Below are positions 14,432 through 22,996 of a stretch of 28,136 bases of DNA, piece after piece. This stretch comes from JBBQKI01 sp038326725. GTDB taxonomy: Bacteria; Bacteroidota; Bacteroidia; Flavobacteriales; Flavobacteriaceae. Where the stretch lies: positions 1-28,136 of the forward strand of contig JBBQKI010000029.1 of the NCBI GenBank assembly GCA_038326725.1, read 5' to 3'. The translations under genes and the position numbers were made by a program. Position 1 is the first letter of the stretch. Each line of letters starts with the position of its first letter. Below the pieces are notes generated by a model that saw only the letters and a program-made list of their open reading frames with translations, did not search any database and was not told where the DNA came from.

Positions 14432-15730
14432 ATGAACCATCTTACCCTTATTCTAAAACGGGAATACCTCAACAAAGTCCGCAACAAATCGTTCATCATT
14501 ATGACGTTTTTGAGCCCGTTGATTTTTGTGGGCATTTTTGCCTTGGTGGCTTACCTTTCAAGTTTGAACAGTGAAACCATGCGGACGATTACTATTTTTG
14601 ATGAAAGCGGAATGTTCGAAAAGGAGTTTGAAAATTCGGAATACTTGCATTACAATTTCATAAAAAATGTCCCCCTTTCTGAAGCGAAGGCAAAAGTGGA
14701 AACCTCCGAAGAATATGGGCTACTGCATATCCCCAATGCACAAAACCTAAATGAGCTTTCCAAAGAGATAACTTTTTATTCCGAAGATTCGCCATCGCTT
14801 TCAATTTTAGATGATATTGACGAAATATTGGAAAATAAAATCAATAACCTCAAGCTTAACGAAGCAGGGATAGATCCTGAAAACATTAAAAATTTATCTG
14901 TTAGGGTTGAAACCAATATCGAAACTTTTAAAGGAAAGGAAACTTCAAAACTCGGCTCTGGCCTGAAATTGATTTTCGGCGGATTTGCGGGCTACATGCT
15001 CTTTATGTTCATTATTATTTATGGAAACATGATCATGCGAAGCGTTATCGAGGAAAAAACCAGTCGCATTATTGAAGTGATCATTTCTTCGGTAAAACCC
15101 ATAAAATTATTGTTGGGTAAAATATTTGGAACAACCTTGGCGGGAATAACCCAGGTTTTGGCATGGGTTATCCTCATTGCAATTTTAAGCACAGTGGTTA
15201 GTTCTGTTTTTGGGATTGATGTATCATCGCAGCAACCCATGATAGGTGACCCCACAGATGGAAACACTCAACAACTGATGCAACAGGTATTTACGGAAAT
15301 CAATAATCTTCCCATTGCGAATTTGATTATTATGTTCCTGCTTTTCTTTGTTGGAGGTTATTTATTATACGCTTCTCTTTACGCTGCCATTGGCGCCGCA
15401 GTGGATAGCGAAACGGATACCCAACAATTTATGATGCCTATTTTGATGCCTTTAATTTTGGCAGTTTATGTGGGCTTTTTCACGGTAATTGATAATCCCC
15501 ACGGGACGGTTTCACAAGTTTTTTCATATATTCCTTTTACCTCTCCGGTGGTCATGCTGATGCGAATTCCATTCGGGGTCCCTCTATGGCAACAATTCAT
15601 TTCCCTGATTATCTTATTCGGCACCTTTATGCTGACCGTTTGGTTTGCAGCAAAAATTTATAGGGTGGGAATTTTAATGTATGGCAAAAAAACCACCTAT
15701 AAGGAAATTTTCAAATGGCTCAAATATTAA
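14432..15730 (+). CDS. ABC transporter permease (NatB/ABC2-type)
   Basis: The 432-residue protein has one N-terminal membrane helix (about 21-43), a large extracytoplasmic domain (about 45-180) and a cluster of helices in the C-terminal half including YGNMIMRSVIEEKTSRIIEVIISS, the conserved cytoplasmic motif of ABC2_membrane_3 permeases. It is the partner of the preceding ATPase, with a three-base gap. The product ends in a basic tail. Exporter substrate unknown. Confidence 0.92.
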   Translation: MNHLTLILKREYLNKVRNKSFIIMTFLSPLIFVGIFALVAYLSSLNSETMRTITIFDESGMFEKEFENSEYLHYNFIKNVPLSEAKAKVETSEEYGLLHIPNAQNLNELSKEITFYSEDSPSLSILDDIDEILENKINNLKLNEAGIDPENIKNLSVRVETNIETFKGKETSKLGSGLKLIFGGFAGYMLFMFIIIYGNMIMRSVIEEKTSRIIEVIISSVKPIKLLLGKIFGTTLAGITQVLAWVILIAILSTVVSSVFGIDVSSQQPMIGDPTDGNTQQLMQQVFTEINNLPIANLIIMFLLFFVGGYLLYASLYAAIGAAVDSETDTQQFMMPILMPLILAVYVGFFTVIDNPHGTVSQVFSYIPFTSPVVMLMRIPFGVPLWQQFISLIILFGTFMLTVWFAAKIYRVGILMYGKKTTYKEIFKWLKY

Positions 15731-15808
15731 GTTTTTATTGTTAAAATTTCAGGAAAAAGTTCCTTGCTTTGTTTAATTTATTTTAATAAACAAACAAATC
15801 CCCATACA

Positions 15809-16723
15809 ATGAATAAACAAACCATAATTTTTGCATCCTTCATTTTTTTTAGTTGCTCCTTGTTCGCCCAATCGGACGATTTGTTTCGTGTGGAGTATTT
15901 TCAACTACCTTTTTCAAAATCAGATAATTCCATAAGTCGCTACCGTGCTTTAATTCAGGCTCCCATCCCTATTAGTCGGGAGGAAGGCAAGTATTTTGTA
16001 ATCGGCCTTGAATATCGTTATGTGGACATCAATATAGAAGATGCTGAAGATGTTTTTGCTTTTGGTCCCGGTAATAATATCGGTAGTGTCCAGCAAATGG
16101 ATGCCTATTTGGGTTATACATGGAAATGGAACGAAGATTGGCGCATCGGGGTAAAGGCCGGAGTGAAACTACAAAGCACTTTGGACAACAGTCCCGCAGG
16201 CGATGATTTCATTTACGATGGGGCGGTGTATGCCATTAAAACCAACGATAAGTCCGATTCCTTGCAAAAACCTTTTCGATTAACGCTTGGGTTAACGTAT
16301 TCCAATACTCCTGGTAGGGTTTTTCCGCTTCCTATTCTTAATTATTACAAAGAATTCCGCCCAAACTGGACTTATACTATAGGGGTGCCAAAAAGCAATA
16401 TCCGTTATTATATGAACGATTCGCATAAAGATGCTGTTCAGATTTTTGCAACCCTCGATAATTTCCAAGGAAATATCCAAAATCGGTTTGTACCTATATC
16501 AAACAATCCCGATAACAATATCGCAGAAAATATTTCCATGACCAACGTGCTTGCGGGAATAAGCTACGAACATTTTTTTACTGAAAACATTCTATACTAC
16601 GCTTACTTCGCCCATACGGTTTACAACGAATTCCGTTTGGAGGATAATGAAGGAGAAACGGCTTATATCATCAATGACGAAAATTCATTATATTTCCGAA
16701 CCGGCCTAAAATACAAGTTTTAA
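15809..16723 (+). CDS. DUF6268-like outer-membrane beta-barrel protein
   Basis: I choose ATG 15809, which gives a signal peptide (MNKQTIIFASFIFFSCSLFAQ) and a 304-residue product; the upstream TTG at 15764 would add a poor leader. The mature protein has regular alternating strands with aromatic girdles (YFVIGLEYRYVDIN, MDAYLGYTWKWNEDWRIGVKAGV, ILYYAYFAHTVYNEFRL) and ends in FRTGLKYKF, with a terminal aromatic as expected for a barrel. It fits the DUF6268 group of Bacteroidota outer-membrane proteins. The gene precedes the NtrC-like regulator by three bases, a tight pairing that suggests functional coupling. Role unknown. Confidence 0.8.
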   Translation: MNKQTIIFASFIFFSCSLFAQSDDLFRVEYFQLPFSKSDNSISRYRALIQAPIPISREEGKYFVIGLEYRYVDINIEDAEDVFAFGPGNNIGSVQQMDAYLGYTWKWNEDWRIGVKAGVKLQSTLDNSPAGDDFIYDGAVYAIKTNDKSDSLQKPFRLTLGLTYSNTPGRVFPLPILNYYKEFRPNWTYTIGVPKSNIRYYMNDSHKDAVQIFATLDNFQGNIQNRFVPISNNPDNNIAENISMTNVLAGISYEHFFTENILYYAYFAHTVYNEFRLEDNEGETAYIINDENSLYFRTGLKYKF

Positions 16724-16726
16724 GGA

Positions 16727-17890
16727 ATGTCAAAAATTTTAATAATTGAAGATGAAGCTGCCATCCGCCGGGTGTTGGTAAAAATACTTACGGAAGAAAG
16801 TCATACTTACGAGGTTTCCGAAGCAGAAGACGGCCTCCTCGGCATCGAGCTTATTAAAAAAGAAGATTTCGACCTCATCCTTTGCGATATTAAAATGCCC
16901 AAAATGGACGGGGTGGAAGTGCTGGAAGCCGTTAAATTAATAAAACCAGAAATTCCCATTGTAATGATTTCCGGTCACGGCGATCTTGACACAGCCGTGA
17001 ACACCATGCGCCTTGGTGCTTTTGATTACATCAGCAAACCACCGGATTTGAACCGGCTGCTCAACACCGTTCGAATTGCTTTGGACAGGAAAGAATTGGT
17101 GATTGAAAATACCCTCCTTAAGAAAAAGGTTAGCAAAAATTATGAGATGATTGGCCAATCGCCAGCTATATCCCATATTCAGGAAATGATTGAAAAAGTA
17201 GCGCCCACCGAAGCCCGGGTCTTGATTACCGGCCCAAACGGAACGGGGAAGGAATTGGTGGCACATTGGCTTCACCAAAAAAGTGAGCGCGCCAACGGCC
17301 CGATGATAGAAGTGAATTGCGCCGCTATCCCCAGTGAACTTATTGAAAGTGAACTTTTCGGCCACATAAAAGGTGCTTTTACTTCGGCCATAAAAGACCG
17401 AGCTGGGAAATTTGAAGCAGCGAACGGTGGCACCATTTTTTTGGATGAAGTGGGCGATATGAGCCTTTCCGCACAAGCAAAAGTGCTCCGGGCCTTGCAG
17501 GAAAACAAGGTACAACGCGTGGGAAATGACAAGGATATTAAAGTGGATGTGCGCGTGATTACAGCCACCAATAAAAATTTGAAAAAGGAAATTGAAGAAG
17601 GTCGTTTCCGTGAAGATCTTTATCACAGGCTAGCCGTGATAATTATTAAAGTGCCGCCTTTGAATGAAAGACGTGAAGATATTCCCTTGCTTATTGAATA
17701 TTTTTCAAAAAAAGTGGCAGAGGAACATGGCACTGCCAAAAAAAAATTCACTCCCAAAGCCATCAAACTTTTGCAGGAATATGATTGGACGGGAAACATT
17801 CGCGAGCTTCGCAACGTGGTGGAACGATTGATTATTTTGGGAAATCCAGAAATAACCGAAGATGACGTAAAACTTTTTGCAACCAAATGA
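16727..17890 (+). CDS. Sigma-54-type response regulator (REC-AAA+) without DNA-binding domain
   Basis: The 387-residue protein has a receiver domain with phospho-acceptor D54 (LILCDIKMP) and K104, then an AAA+ domain with Walker A GPNGTGKE (169-176), the sigma-54 contact loop GAFTSA (216-221), Walker B IFLDE (237-241) and sensor II-type WTGNIRELRNVVERL (354-368). It stops at LFATK directly after the AAA+ lid, so the Fis-type helix-turn-helix of NtrC is absent. The canonical loop is GAFTGA; here Ser replaces the second Gly. I recall this variant in other flavobacterial homologues. It would activate sigma-54 holoenzyme from solution or act through a partner. No kinase gene is adjacent. PPK2 follows nine bases later. 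Confidence 0.93.
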   Translation: MSKILIIEDEAAIRRVLVKILTEESHTYEVSEAEDGLLGIELIKKEDFDLILCDIKMPKMDGVEVLEAVKLIKPEIPIVMISGHGDLDTAVNTMRLGAFDYISKPPDLNRLLNTVRIALDRKELVIENTLLKKKVSKNYEMIGQSPAISHIQEMIEKVAPTEARVLITGPNGTGKELVAHWLHQKSERANGPMIEVNCAAIPSELIESELFGHIKGAFTSAIKDRAGKFEAANGGTIFLDEVGDMSLSAQAKVLRALQENKVQRVGNDKDIKVDVRVITATNKNLKKEIEEGRFREDLYHRLAVIIIKVPPLNERREDIPLLIEYFSKKVAEEHGTAKKKFTPKAIKLLQEYDWTGNIRELRNVVERLIILGNPEITEDDVKLFATK

Positions 17891-17899
17891 TCTTTTTAA

Positions 17900-18778
17900 A
17901 TGAAAAAAATTAAAACTGAAGATTATCGGGTAATCAACCAAATAAAATTAGCAGGTTTAAGTACCCATCCAAATCTAAAGGCTTCCGAAAGAAAAGTGGA
18001 AAATGCCCTCGCAGAAACCCGAAAAAAACTGGCCGAATTGCAAGATACCCTTTATGCCCACGGAAAATATGCAGTGCTGGTTTGCTTACAAGGAATCGAT
18101 ACCGCGGGCAAGGACAGTTTAATCCGCGAAGTGTTTAAAGAGCTCAATGTACGAGGGGTAGTAGTTCATAGTTTTAAAACTCCCACAGAGCTCGAATTAA
18201 GACACAATTACCTTTGGCGGCATTATATTGCGCTTCCCGAAAGGGGAAAGTTTGGAGTCTTCAACCGCACCCATTACGAAAACGTTTTGGTTACCCGTGT
18301 TCATCCGGAATATATTTTGAATGAAAACCTTCCCGATATAAATTCCATAAATGATATAGATGATCTTTTTTGGGAAAAACGTTTTGAACAAATCAATGAT
18401 TTCGAAAGAACCATTACCGAAAACGGGACAATAATTCTCAAGTTTTTCATGAATATTTCAAAAGAAGAACAAAAAGAAAGATTATTGCGAAGGCTGAACG
18501 AGCCCAATAAAAATTGGAAATTCTCCCCCGCAGATTTGGATGAGCGTGACCTTTGGGACAAATACATGGAATATTTTGAAGATGCCCTGAACAAAACCTC
18601 AAAACCCCATGCGCCTTGGTACGTTATCCCATCCGATGACAAACCTTCCGCCCGGTTAATAGTTGCTTCGATAATCTTGGACGAATTGAATAATTATAAT
18701 GATATAAAGGAACCCGAGCTTGACCCCAAGGAAAATGAAAATATTTCAGCATATAAAGACCGTTTAAAAAACAGTTGA
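17900..18778 (+). CDS. Polyphosphate:nucleotide phosphotransferase, PPK2 family
   Basis: The 292-residue cytoplasmic enzyme transfers phosphate between polyphosphate and nucleotides. It has Walker A GIDTAGKDS (65-73), the Walker B region KFGVFNRTHYENVLVTRVH (117-135) and the lid with LLRRLNEPNKNWKFSPADLDER. The FNRTHYE form, with Asn where class I enzymes have Asp, is typical of the TIGR03709 group, in which AMP or ADP phosphorylation by polyphosphate is known. Which nucleotide it prefers cannot be read here. It lies nine bases after the regulator gene and is probably in its operon. Confidence 0.93.
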   Translation: MKKIKTEDYRVINQIKLAGLSTHPNLKASERKVENALAETRKKLAELQDTLYAHGKYAVLVCLQGIDTAGKDSLIREVFKELNVRGVVVHSFKTPTELELRHNYLWRHYIALPERGKFGVFNRTHYENVLVTRVHPEYILNENLPDINSINDIDDLFWEKRFEQINDFERTITENGTIILKFFMNISKEEQKERLLRRLNEPNKNWKFSPADLDERDLWDKYMEYFEDALNKTSKPHAPWYVIPSDDKPSARLIVASIILDELNNYNDIKEPELDPKENENISAYKDRLKNS

Positions 18779-18786
18779 TATATTTG
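18779..18786 (+). promoter_or_regulatory. -7 box for the M28 peptidase gene
   Basis: TATATTTG is an exact TAnnTTTG match immediately after the PPK2 stop codon and 35 bases before the next ATG. A matching -33 is not clear. Confidence 0.4.
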
Positions 18787-18821
18787 GGCGAACTGAAACA
18801 ATAATTTTCAAAAAACCTATA

Positions 18822-20210
18822 ATGAAAAAAGTAATTTTCTTCCTCTCCATTTTCCTTTTTTGTTTTAAAGCTTTCCCCCAAAAATCCAATACAGAAGATT
18901 CTCTTACCCTTCGAAAAATATACGATATGGCTTTGCTGGAAGGGAAAAGTTATGAGTGGCTAGACCATCTTTCCAACCAAATTGGGGGAAGACTTTCAGG
19001 TTCTTTGGAAGCTGAAAAAGCGGTAAAATATACAGAACTGCAACTTAAAGAACTCGGTTTGGATAAGGTTTGGCTCCAACCGGTGATGGTACCAAAATGG
19101 ACACGCGGCGCAAAGGAATATGCCTACATTGAAACTGCTCCCGGCGAAACCACCACCACCGATATTTGTGCCCTGGGCGGGTCGGTCCCAACTAATGCTC
19201 TTGGCCTAAAAGCCGAGGTAATAGAAGTGCAGGGCATTGAGGATTTGGCGAATTTTGGAAGAGAAAAAATTGAGGGTAAAATCGTTTTTTACAATCGGCC
19301 CATGCAAGCAAATCTAATCCAGACCTTTCAAGCCTATGGCGGATGTGCGGACCAGCGTTATTCCGGTGCAATGGAAGCCGCGAAATATGGGGCAGTGGGC
19401 GTTATCGTCCGTTCGCTCAATCTTCGTTTGGACGATTTTCCACATACCGGCTCCATGACTTACGGTGATGCTCCCGTGGACCAACGGATTCCAGCAGCCG
19501 CAATAAGCACGAATGGCGCAACATATTTAAGCAGGGCTTTAAAGCTTCAGCCCAGCCTTAAATTCTATTTTAAACAAAATTGCAAAACCTTTGATGACGT
19601 GATGTCCCACAATGTGATTGGGGAAATTACAGGCACAACCTTTCCGGATAAATTTATGGTGGTTGGGGGGCATTTGGATTCTTGGGACTTGGGCGATGGC
19701 GCCCACGATGATGGTGCGGGCTGTGTGCAGTCTATGGAAGTACTAAGATTGTTTAAAAAAATCGGTTATAAACCCAAACATAGCATTAGGGTTGTTTTGT
19801 TCATGAATGAAGAAAACGGCTTGCGTGGCGGTAGAAAATATGCCGAAGAAGCAAACTTGAAAAAAGAAGAACACGTTTTCGCTTTGGAAAGTGATGCGGG
19901 AGGTTTTACCCCACGCGGGTTTTCATTTGATTGTGACGCGGCCAATCTTGCACAGGTAAAAAGCTGGGAACCCCTTTTCAAACCTTATATGGTTCATTAT
20001 TTTGAAAAAGGAGGCAGCGGTGCGGATATTGGCCCTTTAAAAAAAGAAGGAATAGTTTTATCCGGGCTTGTGCCGGATTCACAACGATATTTTGATTATC
20101 ATCACGCCCCGAATGATACTTTTGATGCCGTGAACAAACGCGAACTAGAACTCGGAGCTGCTTCCATGGCGAGCTTGGTTTATTTGTTTGATAAATATGG
20201 GGTGAAATAA
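18822..20210 (+). CDS. M28-family zinc metallopeptidase, carboxypeptidase Q-like
   Basis: The 462-residue product has a signal peptide (MKKVIFFLSIFLFCFKAFPQ), a PA-type inserted domain (about 130-250) and an M28 catalytic domain. Metal ligands and catalytic residues appear as GGHLDSWDLGDGAHDDGAG (H284, D286, D296/D297), MNEENGLRGG (E330/E331), ESDAGG and DYHHAPNDT. This matches periplasmic or secreted aminopeptidase/carboxypeptidase Q-like enzymes, which cleave peptides after export. No lipobox and no T9SS domain, so a soluble periplasmic enzyme is likely. It converges with the DUF1801 gene six bases away. Confidence 0.93.
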   Translation: MKKVIFFLSIFLFCFKAFPQKSNTEDSLTLRKIYDMALLEGKSYEWLDHLSNQIGGRLSGSLEAEKAVKYTELQLKELGLDKVWLQPVMVPKWTRGAKEYAYIETAPGETTTTDICALGGSVPTNALGLKAEVIEVQGIEDLANFGREKIEGKIVFYNRPMQANLIQTFQAYGGCADQRYSGAMEAAKYGAVGVIVRSLNLRLDDFPHTGSMTYGDAPVDQRIPAAAISTNGATYLSRALKLQPSLKFYFKQNCKTFDDVMSHNVIGEITGTTFPDKFMVVGGHLDSWDLGDGAHDDGAGCVQSMEVLRLFKKIGYKPKHSIRVVLFMNEENGLRGGRKYAEEANLKKEEHVFALESDAGGFTPRGFSFDCDAANLAQVKSWEPLFKPYMVHYFEKGGSGADIGPLKKEGIVLSGLVPDSQRYFDYHHAPNDTFDAVNKRELELGAASMASLVYLFDKYGVK

Positions 20211-20216
20211 GTTTAA

Positions 20217-20672
20217 CTATTTTTTAACCAGCTCATTATATTTTTCGATCCATTCTTCAACCGTCATTTTTGTGGCAAGTTCTCCCAAAAGTTCAAAAGG
20301 AATGTTTTTTTGGTTCTTGAAACGAATGCAGCTTTTGCCCATATCCAATTTTGTGGGGATGGTTTTTTCGTATTTCGTGGTGAACCATTTTAGCAAGGCC
20401 GGATCGGTATAGATGCCCATATGGTAAACCGCTATGTGGTTCTTCTGCGAAGCGATTCCCAAAAATGGAAGCGGATCTTTTGGGTTGCAGTGGTAGCCCT
20501 CCGGGTAAATACTGTGCGGCACCACATAACCAAGCATGCCGTATTGCATTATTTCCTCAAATCCGGCAGGGAGTTTTTTAATGAAAGTATCCCGAAGTTT
20601 TTGCATCGCTTTCTTTCGATCTTCGGGAAGTTCGTTTAGGTATTGTTCTGGGGTGGTGGCGGAGGACTGCAT
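20217..20672 (-). CDS. DUF1801-family protein (YdhG-like)
   Basis: The 151-residue cytoplasmic protein has the DUF1801 pattern: TPEQYLNELPEDRKKAMQKLRD at the N-terminus, a central EIMQYGMLGYVVPHSIYPEGYHCNPKDPLPFLGIASQKNHIAVYHMG and a C-terminal GKSCIRFKNQKNIPFELLGEL segment. The fold is small alpha/beta and the role is not established. A TAAAAGTA on the plus strand at 20692-20699 gives a near-consensus -7 box (TACTTTTA) on the minus strand. Confidence 0.9.
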   Translation of the reverse strand: MQSSATTPEQYLNELPEDRKKAMQKLRDTFIKKLPAGFEEIMQYGMLGYVVPHSIYPEGYHCNPKDPLPFLGIASQKNHIAVYHMGIYTDPALLKWFTTKYEKTIPTKLDMGKSCIRFKNQKNIPFELLGELATKMTVEEWIEKYNELVKK

Positions 20673-20730
20673 TTCAGAAATTTTAGATTTTTAAAAGTAA
20701 CGTTTTTTTCCTTTTGAACATCGGGTTGTT

Positions 20731-20738
20731 TACCTTCG
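20731..20738 (+). promoter_or_regulatory. Possible -7 box for the MATE operon
   Basis: TACCTTCG differs at one position from TAnnTTTG and lies 22 bases before the TTG start at 20761. TTTG at 20713-20716 is only 14 bases away, so the -33 is doubtful. Confidence 0.3.
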
Positions 20739-20760
20739 CAAAATTAAATAAGCCTTCATT

Positions 20761-22167
20761 TTGCTTTCATCATATACCAAAGAATTTTCATATAATATAA
20801 AACTCGCGACCCCGGTTATCCTTGGAATGTTGGGTCATACATTAGTGGGTTTTATTGATAATATCATGGTTGGTCAACTGGGCACGGCTGAGCTTGCGGC
20901 GGTTTCACTGGGCAATAGCTTTATGTTCATCGCTATGTCCTTGGGGATTGGTTTTTCAACCGCTATTACACCTTTAGTGGCCGAAGCGGATAGTGAAGGG
21001 GATATTGAAAAAGGGAAATCTGCGTTTAAGCATGGCTTGTTCCTTTGCACAGTACTTGGGATTGTCCTGTTTTTTTTGGTTTTTCTCGCCAGGCCCATAA
21101 TGTATTACATGAAACAATCGCCAGAAGTTGTGGATTTGGCGATGCCTTACCTTACTTGGGTTGCTGTTTCGTTGATTCCGTTGCTTATATTTCAAGGATT
21201 TAAGCAGTTCAGCGATGGCCTTTCCATGACCCGCTACCCGATGTACGCCACCATTTTGGCAAATGTGGTGAACGCTTTACTGAATTACGTTTTTATTTTC
21301 GGTAAATTCGGTTTTCCACAATTGGGCGTTGTAGGGGCAGCCGTCGGGACCTTGGCTTCTCGGTTAGTGATGGTGGGCTATTTGTGGTTTATGCTTTCGA
21401 AACATAAAAAAGCGAGGTATTTTGTGACCGATATTAAAATTTTCACTCTTTCAAAAAACATGTTGAAAAAATTGGTAAGCCTTGGATTTCCTTCGGCTAT
21501 GCAGATGTTTTTTGAAGTAGCCGTTTTTACCGCCGCTATTTGGTTATCTGGAATATTGGGAAAAAACCCACAGGCCGCGAACCAAATTGCTTTGAACCTT
21601 GCCTCCATGACTTTTATGGTCGCGATGGGCTTTAGCGTAGCTGCCATGATACGGGTGGGAAACCAAAAAGGATTAAAAAATTACGTAGATCTTCGTCGAA
21701 TAGCCTTTTCCATCTTTTTGCTGACCACCTTTTTTGCAGTAGTCTTTGCTGTGCTTTTTATGGTTTTCAACACCGCTTTGCCCGGACTATACCTTAATTT
21801 GGACGATACCTTGGGAAGGATTGATAACATGGAAGTGGTTTCCATCGCTTCAAAACTACTGTTGATTGCTGCCGTGTTTCAAATTTCCGATGCGCTGCAG
21901 GTAGTTTTTTTGGGTGCCTTGCGCGGGATGCAGGACGTAGTTATTCCAACCGTAATTACCTTTATTGCTTATTGGCTCATTGGTTTCCCAGTCTCTTTTT
22001 ATTATGGAATATACACCGATTATGGCAGTTCGGGGATTTGGTTTGGATTACTGGCAGGGTTAACGGCCTCTGCCGTGATGCTTTTCATAAGATTTAATTA
22101 CCTTTCGAAAAAATTAATTAAGTATAACCCCCCGAAAAGGGGAATTGATACCTTAAATAACTCATAA
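20761..22167 (+). CDS. MATE-family multidrug efflux protein (NorM-like)
   Basis: The 468-residue membrane protein has about twelve helices in two MatE repeats, with the family signatures PVILGMLGHTLVGFIDNIMVGQLGTAELAA at the N-terminus and GFPSAMQMFFEVAVF in the second half. It exports cationic drugs or toxic compounds using a sodium or proton gradient. The start is a TTG: the stop codon at 20749-20751 leaves no upstream ATG or GTG in frame, and the next codons already match the family N-terminus (SYTKEFSYNIKLA). The next gene starts ten bases after its stop. Confidence 0.93.
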   Translation: MLSSYTKEFSYNIKLATPVILGMLGHTLVGFIDNIMVGQLGTAELAAVSLGNSFMFIAMSLGIGFSTAITPLVAEADSEGDIEKGKSAFKHGLFLCTVLGIVLFFLVFLARPIMYYMKQSPEVVDLAMPYLTWVAVSLIPLLIFQGFKQFSDGLSMTRYPMYATILANVVNALLNYVFIFGKFGFPQLGVVGAAVGTLASRLVMVGYLWFMLSKHKKARYFVTDIKIFTLSKNMLKKLVSLGFPSAMQMFFEVAVFTAAIWLSGILGKNPQAANQIALNLASMTFMVAMGFSVAAMIRVGNQKGLKNYVDLRRIAFSIFLLTTFFAVVFAVLFMVFNTALPGLYLNLDDTLGRIDNMEVVSIASKLLLIAAVFQISDALQVVFLGALRGMQDVVIPTVITFIAYWLIGFPVSFYYGIYTDYGSSGIWFGLLAGLTASAVMLFIRFNYLSKKLIKYNPPKRGIDTLNNS

Positions 22168-22177
22168 CTATTAAAAA

Positions 22178-22408
22178 ATGGACTTTCCAAAATTTCTCTT
22201 AGGCGATAATACCGATTTTCCGGAGGCAGTTTTCGTGGTGCATACCGAATTTCCCCGCTTCATTATAAACCTTGAAAATGATGAGGTGGAGTGGCTTGAA
22301 GATTTTGACACACAAGATCAAAAAGAATTGGAATCGGAAACCGAAAACCTTATAATACTCGCCACTGAATTTTACGATCGGGAGGTTTCCCGTTACGAGA
22401 ATGATTGA
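22178..22408 (+). CDS. Conserved small acidic protein of flavobacteria
   Basis: This 76-residue acidic cytoplasmic protein begins MDFPKFLLGDNTDFPEAVFVVHTEFPRFI and continues with DDEVEW-type sequence and a C-terminal helix (LIILATEFYDREVSRYEND). I recognise it as a short protein conserved in Flavobacteriaceae without assigned function. It lies between the MATE and PAP2 genes and overlaps the PAP2 start by eight bases, so all three are translated from one message. Confidence 0.8.
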   Translation: MDFPKFLLGDNTDFPEAVFVVHTEFPRFIINLENDEVEWLEDFDTQDQKELESETENLIILATEFYDREVSRYEND

Positions 22409-22988
22409 AGAACTGCTAAAATATGACACCCAAATCTTTCTTTTCCTTAACAACTTGGGCAATGAAAACTGGGATGGGTTTTGGCGGTTGATTACCATAA
22501 AATGGACCTTTACACCACTTTACGCAATCCTTCTTTTTTTGGTATATAAAAATTATGGGTTAAAGGGAACTTTAATAATAGCTCTTTGCGCCGCATTAAT
22601 GCTCACTTTTACGGATCAATTGGCCAATATTTTTAAACATGGATTCCAACGTCCCCGGCCTTGTCAGGTTGAAGAATTGAAGGAACATATCCGTTATGTT
22701 GCAACTGGTTGCGGGCGTTACGGCTATTTTTCGGCTCATGCGGCAAGTTCCATGGCGGCAGCGGTTTTTGTGGGCCTTTTGTTGAAATCACACTACTATT
22801 ATTTGCCTTTTATTTTGCTTTTTTGGGCGGTTATCACCGGCTATAGTCGCATTTATTTAGGCGTGCACTATCCATTGGACGTGGTCAGCGGTATGGCGTT
22901 TGGAGGGCTTGCGGGCTGGGGTTTTTATTTTTTTCAAAAGTGGGCGCAAAAGAAATTTGTTCTTCAAAAAAATGAGCCCGGGATATAA
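22401..22988 (+). CDS. PAP2-superfamily membrane phosphatase
   Basis: The 195-residue integral membrane protein has the three PAP2 phosphatase motifs: K79-x6-R86-P87 (KHGFQRPRP), S111-A-H113 in YFSAHAASS, and S149-R150-x5-H156-x3-D160 (SRIYLGVHYPLD). The central motif is FSAH rather than the classical PSGH, as often seen in Bacteroidota members; the catalytic His is kept. Likely substrates are lipid pyrophosphates such as undecaprenyl pyrophosphate or phosphatidate, acted on at the outer face of the inner membrane. It overlaps the preceding small gene by eight bases. Confidence 0.9.
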   Translation: MIEELLKYDTQIFLFLNNLGNENWDGFWRLITIKWTFTPLYAILLFLVYKNYGLKGTLIIALCAALMLTFTDQLANIFKHGFQRPRPCQVEELKEHIRYVATGCGRYGYFSAHAASSMAAAVFVGLLLKSHYYYLPFILLFWAVITGYSRIYLGVHYPLDVVSGMAFGGLAGWGFYFFQKWAQKKFVLQKNEPGI

Positions 22989-22996
22989 AAAAGTGA

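Noticed and set aside
16937..17626. Minus-strand 229-codon frame opposite the NtrC-like regulator
   Set aside because: It is long but is the complement of a strongly conserved AAA+ gene. Its product is His/Phe-rich without any known motif, as expected of a shadow frame.
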